Below are positions 1 through 12,510 of a DNA stretch of 64,000 bases, piece by piece. Source of the DNA: Nocardia macrotermitis. Its GTDB lineage: Bacteria; Actinomycetota; Actinomycetes; Mycobacteriales; Mycobacteriaceae. The stretch lies in contig NZ_WEGK01000004.1 in the NCBI RefSeq assembly GCF_009604405.1, positions 372,001 to 436,000 of the forward strand, in the 5' to 3' direction. Within the stretch, counting starts at the first letter, position 1. Each line of letters starts with the position of its first letter. A program made the translations under genes and the position numbers. The notes below the pieces were generated by a model. It was not told the DNA's origin. It did not search any database and saw only the letters and a list, made by a program, of their open reading frames with translations.

Positions 1-1336
<1,336 letters not shown>

Positions 1337-1345
1337 CCGCGCGCG

Positions 1346-2278
1346 CTACGGCAGATGAACGAATTGATAACCGGCGGAACGCAATCGGGTGACGGCCGCG
1401 ATCATGCCCGGGGCCGTGGCGGATCGCGGGCGGTGCATGTGGGCGATGGAAATGGATCCGGGGACCACCGCGGCCATTTCGCGTTGGATCTGGGGGCTGC
1501 TGAAGGTGGCTCCGGCGTCGGCGTTGATGCTGAATCCCACCGGGGTCTCGCCGAGTTCGTGCACGATTCGCACGGCGATATCGTCGTAGTGGGCGGTTCC
1601 GGTGCGGAAGAAGCGGGGTGCGCGGCCGGTCAGCCGGATCAGTCGTTCGTGATTGCTCCAGACTTCGTCCACGGCCTGTTGCGCGGACGCGGTTCCGGCG
1701 ATGCCGTAGGCCGAACGGCCGTTCACCGACAGCGGGCAGTGCCGGGTGCCGTGATTGCCGATCTCGAACAATGGATTGTCGGCGAGCGTTCCCGCGCGGC
1801 CGGGATCGGCGTCTATCCACCGTTGGTTCAGGAACAATGTCGCCGGAATGCGTTGGGAGATCAGGAAGTTCATCAGAACTTCATTCATCTCGTCGTTCCC
1901 GGGGCCGCCACAGGCATCGAAGGTCAGCGCCATCTGCTTACCGGCCGGGACGAACGTGGTGACGATGCCCGGCATCGCCATCGCCCAGGTCCGGGGCCGC
2001 TGCCCGGCGTGCTCGGCGGCCACCGCGGCAGGCCGACCGTCCGAAGTCGACTGTGCCGCAGGGGGATTCGCGGGCGCAACGACGGGCGTATCGGTGGTGA
2101 CGGCGGACATCACCGCGGGCCCGTCGACGGCGGACAGGGGCTGCAACGTCGCATCGGACAATGTCGACGGCGTCGGCGAGGAACCCCACGCCTCGGCGCA
2201 GGCCGCACTCGCCAGGCCAGCGGCCGCCATCGCTCCCGCTGCCAGCAGCCCGCGCCGGGAGATCACTCGATCGAACAC
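1346..2278 (-). CDS. Exported polysaccharide deacetylase family protein
   Basis: Predicted carbohydrate-esterase-4 type enzyme acting outside the membrane, removing acetyl groups from a glycan such as peptidoglycan. The GTG at 2278 was chosen because it places a twin-arginine motif (ISRRGLL) a few residues from the N-terminus followed by an Ala-rich hydrophobic stretch ending ASAACA; the frame is open further up to 2347 but the added residues look non-coding. Catalytic motifs seen: TFDACGG (motif 1, one Asp of the usual pair replaced) and the metal-binding NHGTRH (H-x3-H). Substrate is not deducible. The altered first motif means it could be a divergent member with different activity. Confidence 0.8.
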   Translation of the reverse strand: MFDRVISRRGLLAAGAMAAAGLASAACAEAWGSSPTPSTLSDATLQPLSAVDGPAVMSAVTTDTPVVAPANPPAAQSTSDGRPAAVAAEHAGQRPRTWAMAMPGIVTTFVPAGKQMALTFDACGGPGNDEMNEVLMNFLISQRIPATLFLNQRWIDADPGRAGTLADNPLFEIGNHGTRHCPLSVNGRSAYGIAGTASAQQAVDEVWSNHERLIRLTGRAPRFFRTGTAHYDDIAVRIVHELGETPVGFSINADAGATFSSPQIQREMAAVVPGSISIAHMHRPRSATAPGMIAAVTRLRSAGYQFVHLP

Positions 2279-2495
2279 GGCACGGATCGTACGGGAAGTC
2301 CTGGCACCCGGCAGGTTTCGGGAATTCCGGGAAGTGACCGGTAGCACACGTGCGGGTTACGGACAGCACCGGCCGATCGCCGACACTCGGCCGCACCGAT
2401 CCGAATTACGGTGCGGCACAAAGCCGCCCGCGCGTCAGCAGGCGCGGGCGGCTGCGCATGACACGCGCGGGCGACCGAAAGGTCTTACGTTACAG

Positions 2496-3641
2496 CTACT
2501 TTCCGGCGACCAAATCCCAGCCGGTGACCGACTCCGGGCTGCGCGGCGCGGGACCGGTGTAGATCGCCGCCGGACGCACCAGCTTGCCCAGTTGCTTCTG
2601 CTCCAGGATGTGCGCGCACCAGCCCGCGGTCCGGCCACAGGTGAACATGGCGGGCATCATGTGCGCGGGCACCTCGGCGAAGTCCAGGATGACCGCGGCC
2701 CAGAACTCGACATTGGTCTCGATGGCGCGATCGGGCCGACGCTCGCGCAGTTCGGCCAGCGCGGCCTGCTCCAGCGCGGCGGCCACCTCGTAGCGCGGCG
2801 CGCCCAGGCGCTCGGCGGTCGCGCGCAGCACCCGCGCGCGGGGATCCTCGGCCCGGTACACCCGGTGGCCGAAGCCCATCAGCTTCTCCTTGCGATCCAG
2901 AATGCCCTTGACCAGCGCACGAGCATCGCCGGTGCGCTCGACCTCCTCGATCATCGGCAGCACCCGCGCGGGCGCGCCGCCGTGCAGCGGACCGGACATC
3001 GCGCCGATCGCACCCGAGAGCGAGGCCGCCACATCCGCGCCGGTCGAGGCGATGACGCGGGCGGTGAAGGTGGAGGCGTTCATGCCGTGCTCGGCCGCGG
3101 ACACCCAGTAGGCGTCGATGGCCTGAGTGTGCCGGGGATCCGGGTCACCCTTCCAGCGGGTCATGAACCGCTCGGTGACCGTGGTGCACTCGTCGATCTG
3201 CTGCTGCGGCACGGCGGGCTGGTAGATGCCGCGCGCGGACTGCGCGACGTAGGACAGCGCCATCACCGAGGCACGCGCGAGGTTGTCCCGCGCGGTCCGA
3301 TCGTCGATGTCCAGCAGCGGCTGATAACCCCAGATCGGGGCGAGCATGGCCAGTCCGGCCTGCACGTCGACGCGCACGTCGCCGGTGTGGATGGGCAGCG
3401 GGAAGGGCTCGGCCGGGGGCAGGCCGTGGCCGAATTCGCCGTCCACGAGCAGCGCCCACACATCGCCGAAGGTCACCCGGTTGGCGACCAGATCCTCGAT
3501 GTCCACGCCGCGGTACCGCAGCGCACCGCCGTCCTTGTCGGGTTCGGCGATATCGGTGGTGAAAGCCACCACGCCTTCCAGTCCACTGACGAAATCGGGA
3601 GGAACGGCGGGGCCGGCGGGTGCCGCAGCGCTGGTGGTCAT
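2496..3641 (-). CDS. citA: Citrate synthase 2 (CitA type)
   Basis: Condenses oxaloacetate and acetyl-CoA to citrate at the entry to the TCA (or methylcitrate) cycle. The 381-aa product has the family landmarks: an early FTTDIAEPD...LRYRGVDIEDLV segment, GPLHGGAPARVL with the catalytic His, MGFGHRVYRAEDPRARVL with the second His, and FYAAV/EFWAAVILD near the C-terminus. It resembles the shorter mycobacterial CitA (Rv0889c) rather than GltA2, a second copy of which lies at 6224. It is divergent from pdxH, as in related actinomycetes. Confidence 0.93.
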   Translation of the reverse strand: MTTSAAAPAGPAVPPDFVSGLEGVVAFTTDIAEPDKDGGALRYRGVDIEDLVANRVTFGDVWALLVDGEFGHGLPPAEPFPLPIHTGDVRVDVQAGLAMLAPIWGYQPLLDIDDRTARDNLARASVMALSYVAQSARGIYQPAVPQQQIDECTTVTERFMTRWKGDPDPRHTQAIDAYWVSAAEHGMNASTFTARVIASTGADVAASLSGAIGAMSGPLHGGAPARVLPMIEEVERTGDARALVKGILDRKEKLMGFGHRVYRAEDPRARVLRATAERLGAPRYEVAAALEQAALAELRERRPDRAIETNVEFWAAVILDFAEVPAHMMPAMFTCGRTAGWCAHILEQKQLGKLVRPAAIYTGPAPRSPESVTGWDLVAGK

Positions 3642-3881
3642 GCCCGAGCCTCGCTAGCGCTCGGCTCCGGCCTGACCACCAAGGTGGCTGAGCCCTTTGT
3701 TCGCTCGCTGCGCTCGCTCATGCGGTGACTCTCCTTGCGATTCGGACCGCACGATCCAGGCGCGGCCACGGTATTTCACTACGACGCGCGAGGTTGCCGG
3801 AGGTTCACTCGGACGTTGCGCCACGCGCGTCGACCGATATGAACCTTAGTCCTTCTCTTACTGCGGAGTAACCTCTGCTTC

Positions 3882-4655
3882 ATGCGCGACGAGGAGAATT
3901 CACCCGGTTCCGCGGAAGCCCGAGTGGGATTTCCCACTGGAAATTCGACCCCGACATACCCCGATGTGGGTGCGGCGATGCGCGCGGAAATGGATATCGC
4001 CGCCATGCGCGCGGAATACGGCGGCGATCCGGATCTGGACGAATCCTGGCTGTCGGACGGCTGGGAACCGTTGCTGCGCAACTGGATCGAGCAGGCCACC
4101 CGCGCCGGAATCGCCGAGCCGAACGCCATGGTGCTGGCGACGGTGGAGATGACCGGTGCGGGCCCGCGCCCGGCCTCGCGCACGGTGCTGTGCAAAGGGC
4201 TGTCGCAGGCGGGTGTGACTTTTTACACGAATTACGATTCGGCCAAGGGAAATCAGCTCGCCGCAATCCCCTATGCCTCGATCACGTTCGCCTGGCCCGC
4301 ATTGGGCAGACAGGTGACCGTGCGCGGACCGGTACAACAGGTCGGCCCCGAGACCACGGCCGTGTACTGGCGCTCGCGCCCGCGCAATTCCCAGCTCGGC
4401 GCCTGGGCCTCGCAGCAGTCCCGCCCCGTCGCCTCCCGCGCCGACCTGGACCGTGCCCTGGACAAGGTCACCACCCGTTTCGAGGACGTCGAACAACTCC
4501 CGGTCCCCGCGAACTGGGGCGGCTACCTGCTCACCCCGGAAACCGTCGAATTCTGGCAGGGCCGCCGCAGCCGCCTGCACAACCGCATCCGCATCACCCT
4601 GGAAGTCGGCAACCCCGATATCTCGGCCATGAAGATAGAGCGCCTCCAGCCCTAG
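3882..4655 (+). CDS. pdxH: Pyridoxamine 5'-phosphate oxidase
   Basis: FMN enzyme oxidising pyridoxamine- or pyridoxine-5'-phosphate to pyridoxal 5'-phosphate, the cofactor needed by SerC and the aminotransferase at 40088. The 257-aa product shows the PNPOx signature in order: MRAEYGG near the N-terminus, [39 protein letters not shown] for FMN binding, and the C-terminal domain [30 protein letters not shown] segment that ends RLQP. The first 30 residues are poorly conserved, so the true start could be a little downstream. It is divergent from citA. Confidence 0.95.
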   Translation: MRDEENSPGSAEARVGFPTGNSTPTYPDVGAAMRAEMDIAAMRAEYGGDPDLDESWLSDGWEPLLRNWIEQATRAGIAEPNAMVLATVEMTGAGPRPASRTVLCKGLSQAGVTFYTNYDSAKGNQLAAIPYASITFAWPALGRQVTVRGPVQQVGPETTAVYWRSRPRNSQLGAWASQQSRPVASRADLDRALDKVTTRFEDVEQLPVPANWGGYLLTPETVEFWQGRRSRLHNRIRITLEVGNPDISAMKIERLQP

Positions 4656-4758
4656 CCCCGAAGGGGCGAAGCGTAGCGGATCACCAGGCTTGTAATCATG
4701 GGATGAATCACTCGATTTCGGGGTTCGTGGGCCGTTCGGAGGCGTTAATGTTCCGTCG

Positions 4759-6042
4759 GTGAAGCTGCTCGCCGATATCACCCCGCTGCGCAACCAGGAC
4801 TTTCGCCGCCTGTGGACGACCAATATCGTCACCGTCATCGGGGCGCAGCTGAGCGTGGTCGCGGTGCCGCAGCAGATCTTCCAGATCACGCACAGTTCCG
4901 GGTACGTCGGGCTGTCGGGGTTGTTCGGGCTGGTGCCGCTGATCGTGTTCGGGCTGTGGGGCGGGGCGCTGGCCGATGTGATGGACCGGCGCAAACTCCT
5001 GCTGATCACGAGCCTCGGAACCGGGCTGACCTCGGTGTTGTTCTGGGTGCAGGCGTTGGCGGGGGTGAACAACGTCTGGCTTGTGTTCGGGTTGTTCGCG
5101 GTGCAGCAGGGCCTGTTCGGGGTGAATCAGCCCACCCGCAGCGCGATCTACCCGCGGCTGCTGCCCGGACATCTGCTGCCCGCGGCCAACTCGCTCAACG
5201 CGACGGTCATGCAGTTCGGCGCCATCGCCGGGCCGGTGCTGGCCGGAACGTTGATCCCGGTCGTGGGCCTGTCGACGCTCTATCTGCTCGACTCGATCGC
5301 CCTGCTCGCCACCCTGTGGGCAGTGTGGAAACTGCCCGAGGTGCCCTCCAGCGGCGACGTCCGCAGGGCCGGATTACGCACTGTCGCAGACGGATTCGCC
5401 TATCTGACCACGCAACGCATCCTGCTCGCCTCGTTCGCCGTGGACATCATCGCGATGGTGTTCGGCATGCCGCGCGCGCTGTTCCCCGAACTCGCGCACG
5501 ACACCTTCGGCGATCCGATCACCGGCGGCACCGCCCTGGGCCTGCTGTTCGCGGCGTTGTCCGCGGGCGCGGTGGCGGGCGGCATCTTCTCCGGCTGGCT
5601 CTCCCACCTGCGGCGACAGGGTCTGGCGGTGGTCATCTGCATCGCGCTGTGGGGTGTGGCGATGGTCGGATTCGGCGTCGCGGTCGGGGTCACCGGACAT
5701 CTGCTCAGCACCACCGTCGGACTCTGGATCGCGGTGGGCTGCTTGGCATTCGGCGGCGCGGTCGACATGTTCTCCGCGACGTTGCGCACCACCATGCTGC
5801 AACAGGTCGCCACCGACGAGATGCGCGGCCGGTTGCAGGGGGTGTTCACGGTGGTCGTCGCGGGTGGTCCGCGCCTGGGTGATGTTGCCCACGGTTTTGC
5901 GGCCGCGGCCCTGGGTACCGCCGTGGCGGCGGCCGGTGGCGGTGTACTCGTGGTGATCGGCATGGTGCTCGCGGCGGTGGCCTTCCCGGCCTTCGTACGG
6001 TACCGAGTGGCCCGCGCACATGCCGAAATTCCGGCCGCGTGA
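4759..6042 (+). CDS. MFS transporter, EntS-like
   Basis: Major facilitator superfamily protein of 427 aa with about twelve hydrophobic segments. The opening LLADITPLRNQDFRRLW, followed by GAQLSVVAVPQQIFQIT and the cytoplasmic loop DVMDRRKLL between the second and third helices, is typical of the EntS/enterobactin-exporter branch (MFS_3). A second-half loop MRGRLQGVFTVVVAGGPRLGD matches the equivalent region of that branch. Export of a small molecule or siderophore is plausible, but nothing in the immediate neighbourhood (pdxH, gltA) identifies the substrate. Confidence 0.88.
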   Translation: MKLLADITPLRNQDFRRLWTTNIVTVIGAQLSVVAVPQQIFQITHSSGYVGLSGLFGLVPLIVFGLWGGALADVMDRRKLLLITSLGTGLTSVLFWVQALAGVNNVWLVFGLFAVQQGLFGVNQPTRSAIYPRLLPGHLLPAANSLNATVMQFGAIAGPVLAGTLIPVVGLSTLYLLDSIALLATLWAVWKLPEVPSSGDVRRAGLRTVADGFAYLTTQRILLASFAVDIIAMVFGMPRALFPELAHDTFGDPITGGTALGLLFAALSAGAVAGGIFSGWLSHLRRQGLAVVICIALWGVAMVGFGVAVGVTGHLLSTTVGLWIAVGCLAFGGAVDMFSATLRTTMLQQVATDEMRGRLQGVFTVVVAGGPRLGDVAHGFAAAALGTAVAAAGGGVLVVIGMVLAAVAFPAFVRYRVARAHAEIPAA

Positions 6043-6223
6043 GCACCGCGCTCCACTACCACGAGACCCCCGTCGAGCTCACCTCGAACGGAAGTGACTG
6101 TGAGGTAGTCAACCATGACCCTCGCTATCCACCGCTAACGGCCAGCGGCTAGCGTTGACCAGAGCGCATCCGACACCGACCGTGCCCGGTGCCTACCGGT
6201 TCTAGCCTGAGAGGGATCCTTCC

Positions 6224-7555
<1,332 letters not shown>

Positions 7556-7583
7556 TGTTCGTCCGCTGAAAAGCGTTGTGAGA

Positions 7584-7614
7584 GGCCCGCTTCCGATTCG
7601 GAAGCGGGCCTTTT
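7584..7614 (+). terminator. Intrinsic terminator after gltA
   Basis: A perfect 12-bp stem (GGCCCGCTTCCG / CGGAAGCGGGCC) with loop ATT is followed directly by TTTT, 29 bp after the gltA stop. Confidence 0.92.
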
Positions 7615-7924
7615 CCGTATGCCGCAACGGTGTCCGCACCCGCTACCCGAAATTCGCGCCGTGGCACCGGAACCCGATACCTCGGATGCGTCCGATCCGG
7701 ACGTCGTCGGAGCGCCGCACAGACGTCGCGTCCAGTCGGGAAACCGGGCGATCCGCTCGCCGACGACGGAAAACCGCTGGTCACGAGGGACTCGCGAAAC
7801 TTCCGAAAAAATGCCCGGTCGGGACGGAACTGAATCGGGATCCGCGCCGTCTAAACCTTTCGAAGAGCATGAACCATCCGCTCGTCGCGAGGTGAGCGGG
7901 TCCTGGAGTCCGTTGGGGGGCACT
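7615..7924. other. Intergenic region, 310 bp, no gene seen
   Basis: The frame of the downstream STAND gene is open upstream through this stretch, but the translation is Arg/Pro-rich without conserved features. I see no RNA gene. Promoter and leader of the STAND gene are presumably here. Confidence 0.4.
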
Positions 7925-9643
7925 ATGGCAATCGAAGATATCGAGCACGGTCAGCAGGTGCGGGGTGGGTCGGCGCGCAGCGAGTTCGCGCGGCGGCTCT
8001 CGGGGCTGCACCGGGCCGCGGGGGCGCCGTCGTTACGCAGCGTCGCGATGCTGGCCCAGTTGCGCGCGCAGGAGACCGGGGACACCCGCTCCGCGCTGGC
8101 CTCGGCACAGCGCATCAGCGATTGGCTCAGCGGGCGCAATGTGCCCGCGCGGTTCGAATCGCTGGTCCCGGTGCTGCACGTGCTGGGCGCGCGGGCCAAG
8201 CGCCGCACCGGCAATACCGCCGAGTCGATCAACACCCGGGCCTGGCGGATGCTGTGGAAGGCGGCGCGGGCGAGTCCGGCCGAGGCCACCGGCGGCGCCA
8301 CCCATCGGCCGTACCCGGTCGGCGAGTACACCGAGCAGCACGAGTCCGTCTTCTTCGGGCGGCGGCGAGCGCTCACCGCGCTGCTGACCATGGTCCGGAT
8401 GTCGGCGACGCCGCAGCGCCCGGCCGATGTGATCGTGCTGACCGGCGCGTCGGGCGTGGGCAAGACCGCGCTGCTGCGCGCCGCGCTGGCTCCGGCACTG
8501 CGTTCGGAGGGCGGCAGCTGGGCCGTCGCGATCCTCACCGCGGGTCCCGAGACACTCGCGAGATCTGCCCGAACCTTCGGCGGCACAACGGATCCCGCGG
8601 CCGGTCGCCCGGATCTGGAGGCGGTGCGGCAGTGGGCGGGCGAGGCGCGGCCGATGCTGATCGTGGATCAGTTCGAGCGGCTCTACCGTCCCGAGATCGA
8701 TCCGACCGAACGCGCGGCCTTCCTGATCTGGCTCAAACAGGTGTCCACCATCGGCACCGTGCTGATCTCCATCCGCTCCGACGACCTGGTCTCCTGCGCG
8801 CAGTACCCGTGGCTCGCGGATGCGGTGCAGCACAACAGTTTCAGCCTGAATCCGATGTTGCGCCCGGAACTCACCTCGGTCATCGTCGGCCCGGTGCGCG
8901 GCTGCGGCGCGGCGGTCGAGCCGGGCGTGGTCGATCTGCTGCTCACCGCGCTGGAACCGGATCGGCCGAGTCTGGACAGGGCCTCGGCCGGGCCCGGCGA
9001 GTTGGCCGTACTGTCCGCCACCATGCGATCGCTGTGGGAGGCGCGCACCGGTGAGCGCATCGATTTCGCCGCCTACCGGAAGGTCGGCGGACCGGCCGGG
9101 GAGATGGCCCGGATCGCCGAACAGTGCTGGGCCGCACTGACTCCGGACGAACAGGTCGACGCTCGTGCGCTGCTGCTGGCCCTGGTCACCGTGCACCGCG
9201 ACGGCAGCTACGCCCGGCGTCGGCTGCCCACGGCCGATCTGCTGCGCATCGCCGCCCGCACCGGGTCGGGGCGCGATCTGGTCTACCGCCTGATCCGGGC
9301 GCGGCTGATCGTGGTGGAGGTGCGGCACGCCGATCTCGTACACGACACCCTGCTGCGCTGGGATCGGCTGCGCGGCTGGATCGGGGAGAATCGCGCATTC
9401 CTGTTGTGGCGTCAGCGAATCGAGGACGACGCGACCGAATGGTGTACCGCCGAACGCGATCCCGGCCTGCTCTATCGCGGCAGCCGCCTCACCACCGCGA
9501 TCCGCCACGCCGATCCCTCCGCCAGCATCGCGGCCACCGAATTCCTGCGCGCCTCGGCCCGTACGGAACTGGGCGGACCGGGCAGCGTCGTCGAACGCGA
9601 TCACCAGAACGCTTGCCACTATCGGAAAGTCGTCGGCCAGTGA
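7925..9643 (+). CDS. nSTAND1-type NTPase with N-terminal HTH-like domain
   Basis: Signal-transduction ATPase of the STAND class, 572 aa from the ATG at 7925. Residues 15-100 form an all-helical, HTH-like domain (EFARRLSGLHRAAG...RISDWLSGRNVP) found at the head of many actinomycete nSTAND1 proteins. A GEYTEQHESVFFGRR entry motif and a Walker A loop GASGVGKTALL (about residue 174) follow, then MLIVDQFERLYRP as Walker B. The C-terminal part up to RASARTELGGPG is helical. Most relatives continue into WD40 or other sensor repeats; here the frame stops before any repeat. Role unknown; such proteins act in regulation or phage defence. Confidence 0.8.
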   Translation: MAIEDIEHGQQVRGGSARSEFARRLSGLHRAAGAPSLRSVAMLAQLRAQETGDTRSALASAQRISDWLSGRNVPARFESLVPVLHVLGARAKRRTGNTAESINTRAWRMLWKAARASPAEATGGATHRPYPVGEYTEQHESVFFGRRRALTALLTMVRMSATPQRPADVIVLTGASGVGKTALLRAALAPALRSEGGSWAVAILTAGPETLARSARTFGGTTDPAAGRPDLEAVRQWAGEARPMLIVDQFERLYRPEIDPTERAAFLIWLKQVSTIGTVLISIRSDDLVSCAQYPWLADAVQHNSFSLNPMLRPELTSVIVGPVRGCGAAVEPGVVDLLLTALEPDRPSLDRASAGPGELAVLSATMRSLWEARTGERIDFAAYRKVGGPAGEMARIAEQCWAALTPDEQVDARALLLALVTVHRDGSYARRRLPTADLLRIAARTGSGRDLVYRLIRARLIVVEVRHADLVHDTLLRWDRLRGWIGENRAFLLWRQRIEDDATEWCTAERDPGLLYRGSRLTTAIRHADPSASIAATEFLRASARTELGGPGSVVERDHQNACHYRKVVGQ

Positions 9644-9736
9644 GCGTCGGCCCGATGCCGCGATCCCGGCCCGACGGTCCGCCGCAAGGCGGGTCGCAGC
9701 CGGGAAAACCGGTCTCGAGCGGGCACACTGGGTGAA

Positions 9737-10915
9737 GTGACCGACGATCCGGACGAGCAGGCCGAGCAGGGCACCGACGCACCGCCCGCACCCGCCTCGA
9801 ACGGAGAGCACGGCGAGCACCGGATGCCGCCCTGGCTGCCCCGGGCGCTGGTGCTGGCCTTCGCACTGCTGGGCGCGTATCAGATCACCGACTGGGCGGC
9901 GCACAAGCTGCTGGGCCTGTTCACGATCATGCTGGTGGCGTTCTTCGTCTCGCTGGCGACCGAACCCGCGGTGAACATGCTCGCCGCGCGCGGCATCCAT
10001 CGCGGGCTGGCCACCGCGGTGGTGTTCGTGCTGCTGTTCGCCTGTGTCGCAGGGTTTCTCGCGGCGCTGGGCACGCTGCTGGTGGAGACGGTCAGCAATC
10101 TGCTGCACGAATTGCCCGGGCTGCTCAACGAACTCGTCGACTGGATCAATCGCACATTCCACCAGCACTTCACGGTGGATCAGCTGCGCGATCGGCTGCT
10201 GCACGACTCGAATGTGCTGAACAACTACGCGCAGACCGCCGCCAACAACGCGTGGGGCCTGTCCAGCACGGTGGTCGGCGGGCTGGTCCAGGTGCTGACG
10301 ATCGCGCTGTTCAGCATCTACCTCACCGCCGACGGCCCGAAACTGCGGCGCACGGTGTGCTCGATGCTGCCGCCGCCCCGGCAGGACGAGGTGCTGCGGG
10401 CCTGGGATCTGGCCATCACCAAGACCGGCGGATACCTGTACTCCCGCGCGCTGCTGGCGGTGATCTCCGCCCTCGCGCACGCGGTGTTCCTGGCGATCCT
10501 CGGACTGCCCAACGCGCTGGCGCTGGGTGTGTGGTTCGGCGTGGTCGCCTCCTTCGTCCCGACCATCGGCACCTATATCGCGGGCACCCTGCCTGTGCTG
10601 GTGGCGCTGACCATTCAGCCCATCGACGCGCTGTGGGTGATCGGATTCTCCATCGTCTACCAGTGGTTCCAGGACTATCTACTGCAACCACGCATCACCG
10701 CCCGCACCGTCGACGTGAACGCGGCGGTGGCGCTGCTGGCGGTGCTGGCGGGTGGTGCGCTGCTGGGCGCGGTCGGGGCGCTGCTGGCGATTCCGGCCAC
10801 CGCGACGGTGCAGGCGTTCCTGAGCGAATACGTCCGGCGGTACGAGGTCGCCGAGGATCCGCGGATCGAACGCACCTCCCGCTATCGACGGCTGTGGCGG
10901 CGTCCAGGCAAGTAG
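9737..10915 (+). CDS. AI-2E family transporter
   Basis: Polytopic membrane protein of the AI-2E/PerM family (392 aa, GTG start at 9737). An acidic N-terminal tail of about 35 residues precedes eight or so hydrophobic helices. Family features include ALLGAYQITDW in the first helix, LVAFFVSLATEPAVNMLAARGIHRGLATA, GGYLYSRALLAVISALAH, and the late FSIVYQWFQDYLLQPRI segment typical of PF01594. Substrate not predictable; family members act as exporters or antiporters, and the quorum-signal name is historical. Confidence 0.9.
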   Translation: MTDDPDEQAEQGTDAPPAPASNGEHGEHRMPPWLPRALVLAFALLGAYQITDWAAHKLLGLFTIMLVAFFVSLATEPAVNMLAARGIHRGLATAVVFVLLFACVAGFLAALGTLLVETVSNLLHELPGLLNELVDWINRTFHQHFTVDQLRDRLLHDSNVLNNYAQTAANNAWGLSSTVVGGLVQVLTIALFSIYLTADGPKLRRTVCSMLPPPRQDEVLRAWDLAITKTGGYLYSRALLAVISALAHAVFLAILGLPNALALGVWFGVVASFVPTIGTYIAGTLPVLVALTIQPIDALWVIGFSIVYQWFQDYLLQPRITARTVDVNAAVALLAVLAGGALLGAVGALLAIPATATVQAFLSEYVRRYEVAEDPRIERTSRYRRLWRRPGK

Positions 10916-11250
10916 CACAGCGCAATTCGCGCTGCAAGGTCTTGTTAAGCGCTTGTCGAGCCGGGCGCGGGATCGTCTTCGTGTGAGGTTCGGCGGACCT
11001 CGCGATCCGATCACCGACTCGGCCCGCTCCGGAGGGGATGGCGGGGCGCGCGGGTATCGGTGCGGCACGCGATCGCCGGATCGGACTGTACCGGGGAGGA
11101 CAGTCCGGTCCGGTCACGGCCGCACTGGCACGATTCGGCCCGTCACGTCGGGGGACGGACCGGATTCGCCCGGTCACCTGCCGCGAGCGCGGGCGCGCCG
11201 GGGGTGAAATCGGAGTGCGGAGTCGTCCCGGTACATGCGATGGTGCAGGT
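10916..11250. other. Intergenic region, 335 bp
   Basis: No convincing gene. The only structure I can point to is the inverted repeat at 11082-11107. The promoter of the Eis-like gene is expected here. Confidence 0.4.
11082..11107. repeat. Inverted repeat upstream of the Eis-like gene
   Basis: CGGACTGT (11082-11089) and ACAGTCCG (11100-11107) form an 8-bp perfect arm with a 10-base spacer, 144 bp before the start codon. Could be an operator or a weak RNA hairpin. Confidence 0.45.
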
Positions 11251-12456
11251 ATGACAGAGACGTCGGGGATAACTCTGCGCTCCGGTTCCGCGGCCGATGC
11301 CGAGGTGATCCGGCTGCTGGGCGATATCGGTTTCGGGATCGCGACCGATCGGGCCGAGGCCGAACGCACCCACAGCGTTTTCGCGCCGGAGAACGGCATC
11401 GTGGCGCACGAGGGCGATCGGATCGTCGGATACGCCGCCACCTACACGCAGACGCTGACCGTGCCGGGCGGACATCCGGTCGAGGTGTCCTCGATCGCGA
11501 ATGTCGTTGTCGCGCCGACACATCGACGACGCGGCATTCTGCGCGCGATGTACACCGAACAGCATCGCCGCACCGAGGAACTCGGGCTGCCGCTGACCAT
11601 CTTCACCGCCAGTCAGGGCGGGATCTACGGCCGGTTCGGTTACGGTCCGTCGATTACCGAGCAGCACATCGGATTCGATCGCCGGTTCGCGCAATTCCAT
11701 TCCGGCACACCGGATCCGGGCGGGGTCGAGTTGACCGCAACCACCGCGGCCCGAGGTGTCGTGCCCGCGATCTACGACCGCTGGCGGCGAGTACAGCCCG
11801 GCGCGCAACTCCGCCCGGAGCCCGCCTGGGACGCGGTGTTCGCCGATCTCCCCCGCTATCGAGGCGGCGGCACCGAACTGTTCGCCTTCACCCACCCCGA
11901 CGGCTATGCGCTGTACCGCTACCACCGGCGCGGATCGGGTTCCGCGATCGAGGTGGTGGAGCTGCGCGCGGTCACCCCCGACGCGCACGCCGCCCTCTGG
12001 CGGGCGCTGAGCGCACTGGAACTGTTCGACCGGGTCGAGGCGGTGATCGCGCCGGACGATCCGCTCCCGCACCTGTTCACCGACCCGCGCCTGGTCCGGA
12101 CCACGGGCCTGCGCGACGCACTGTGGACGCGGCTGATGGACGTCCCCGCGGCCCTGACCGCCCGCTCGTATCAGGCCGATCTGGATATCGTTGTCGCGGT
12201 TGACGATCCGTTCCGCGGCGCGGGCGGCACCTTCGCACTGCGGGTACGCGACGGCCACGCCGAATGCGCACCGACCACCCGCGCCGCCGATGTCGAACTC
12301 GGCATCGACGTACTCGGTTCGGTCTATCTCGGCGCGCACCGGATTCGGAGAATGGCTGCGGCACACCACATTCGAGCGAAAGGCCCGGCCGTATTGCGGG
12401 CACTGGACCTCGCCTTCCAGAGCGACCGCGATCCGGTCCTCGGCTGGGCGTTCTAG
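11251..12456 (+). CDS. eis: Eis-like GNAT family N-acetyltransferase
   Basis: Acetyl-CoA dependent acetyltransferase of the Eis family, which in M. tuberculosis acetylates aminoglycosides at several amines and host targets. The ATG at 11251 gives 401 residues, the length of Eis (402 in H37Rv). Shared features: acetyl-CoA loop VAPTHRRRGILRAMY, then FTASQGGIYGRFGYGP, DRRFAQFHSG, IYDRWRRVQPG, HPDGYALYR, DPLPHLFTDPRLVRTT and the SCP2-like C-terminal domain DVLGSVYLGAHR, ending in a terminal Phe (WAF) as in Eis, where the C-terminal carboxylate is the general acid. Annotation by family; substrate specificity cannot be read from sequence. Confidence 0.9.
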   Translation: MTETSGITLRSGSAADAEVIRLLGDIGFGIATDRAEAERTHSVFAPENGIVAHEGDRIVGYAATYTQTLTVPGGHPVEVSSIANVVVAPTHRRRGILRAMYTEQHRRTEELGLPLTIFTASQGGIYGRFGYGPSITEQHIGFDRRFAQFHSGTPDPGGVELTATTAARGVVPAIYDRWRRVQPGAQLRPEPAWDAVFADLPRYRGGGTELFAFTHPDGYALYRYHRRGSGSAIEVVELRAVTPDAHAALWRALSALELFDRVEAVIAPDDPLPHLFTDPRLVRTTGLRDALWTRLMDVPAALTARSYQADLDIVVAVDDPFRGAGGTFALRVRDGHAECAPTTRAADVELGIDVLGSVYLGAHRIRRMAAAHHIRAKGPAVLRALDLAFQSDRDPVLGWAF

Positions 12457-12510
12457 TAGAACCGCTCTCGCAGATATCCTGCTCGGCACACCATAAACAG
12501 AACCAGACAC

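Noticed and set aside
3695..3721. Palindromic GAGCGAGCGCAGCGAGCG stretch upstream of citA
   Set aside because: A common low-information motif in GC-rich actinomycete spacers; no T-run or clear regulatory placement.
8033..10480. Open frame of 815 codons on the minus strand
   Set aside because: It is antisense to the STAND and AI-2E genes; its translation is Arg/Gln/His-rich without motifs, as usual opposite GC-rich genes.
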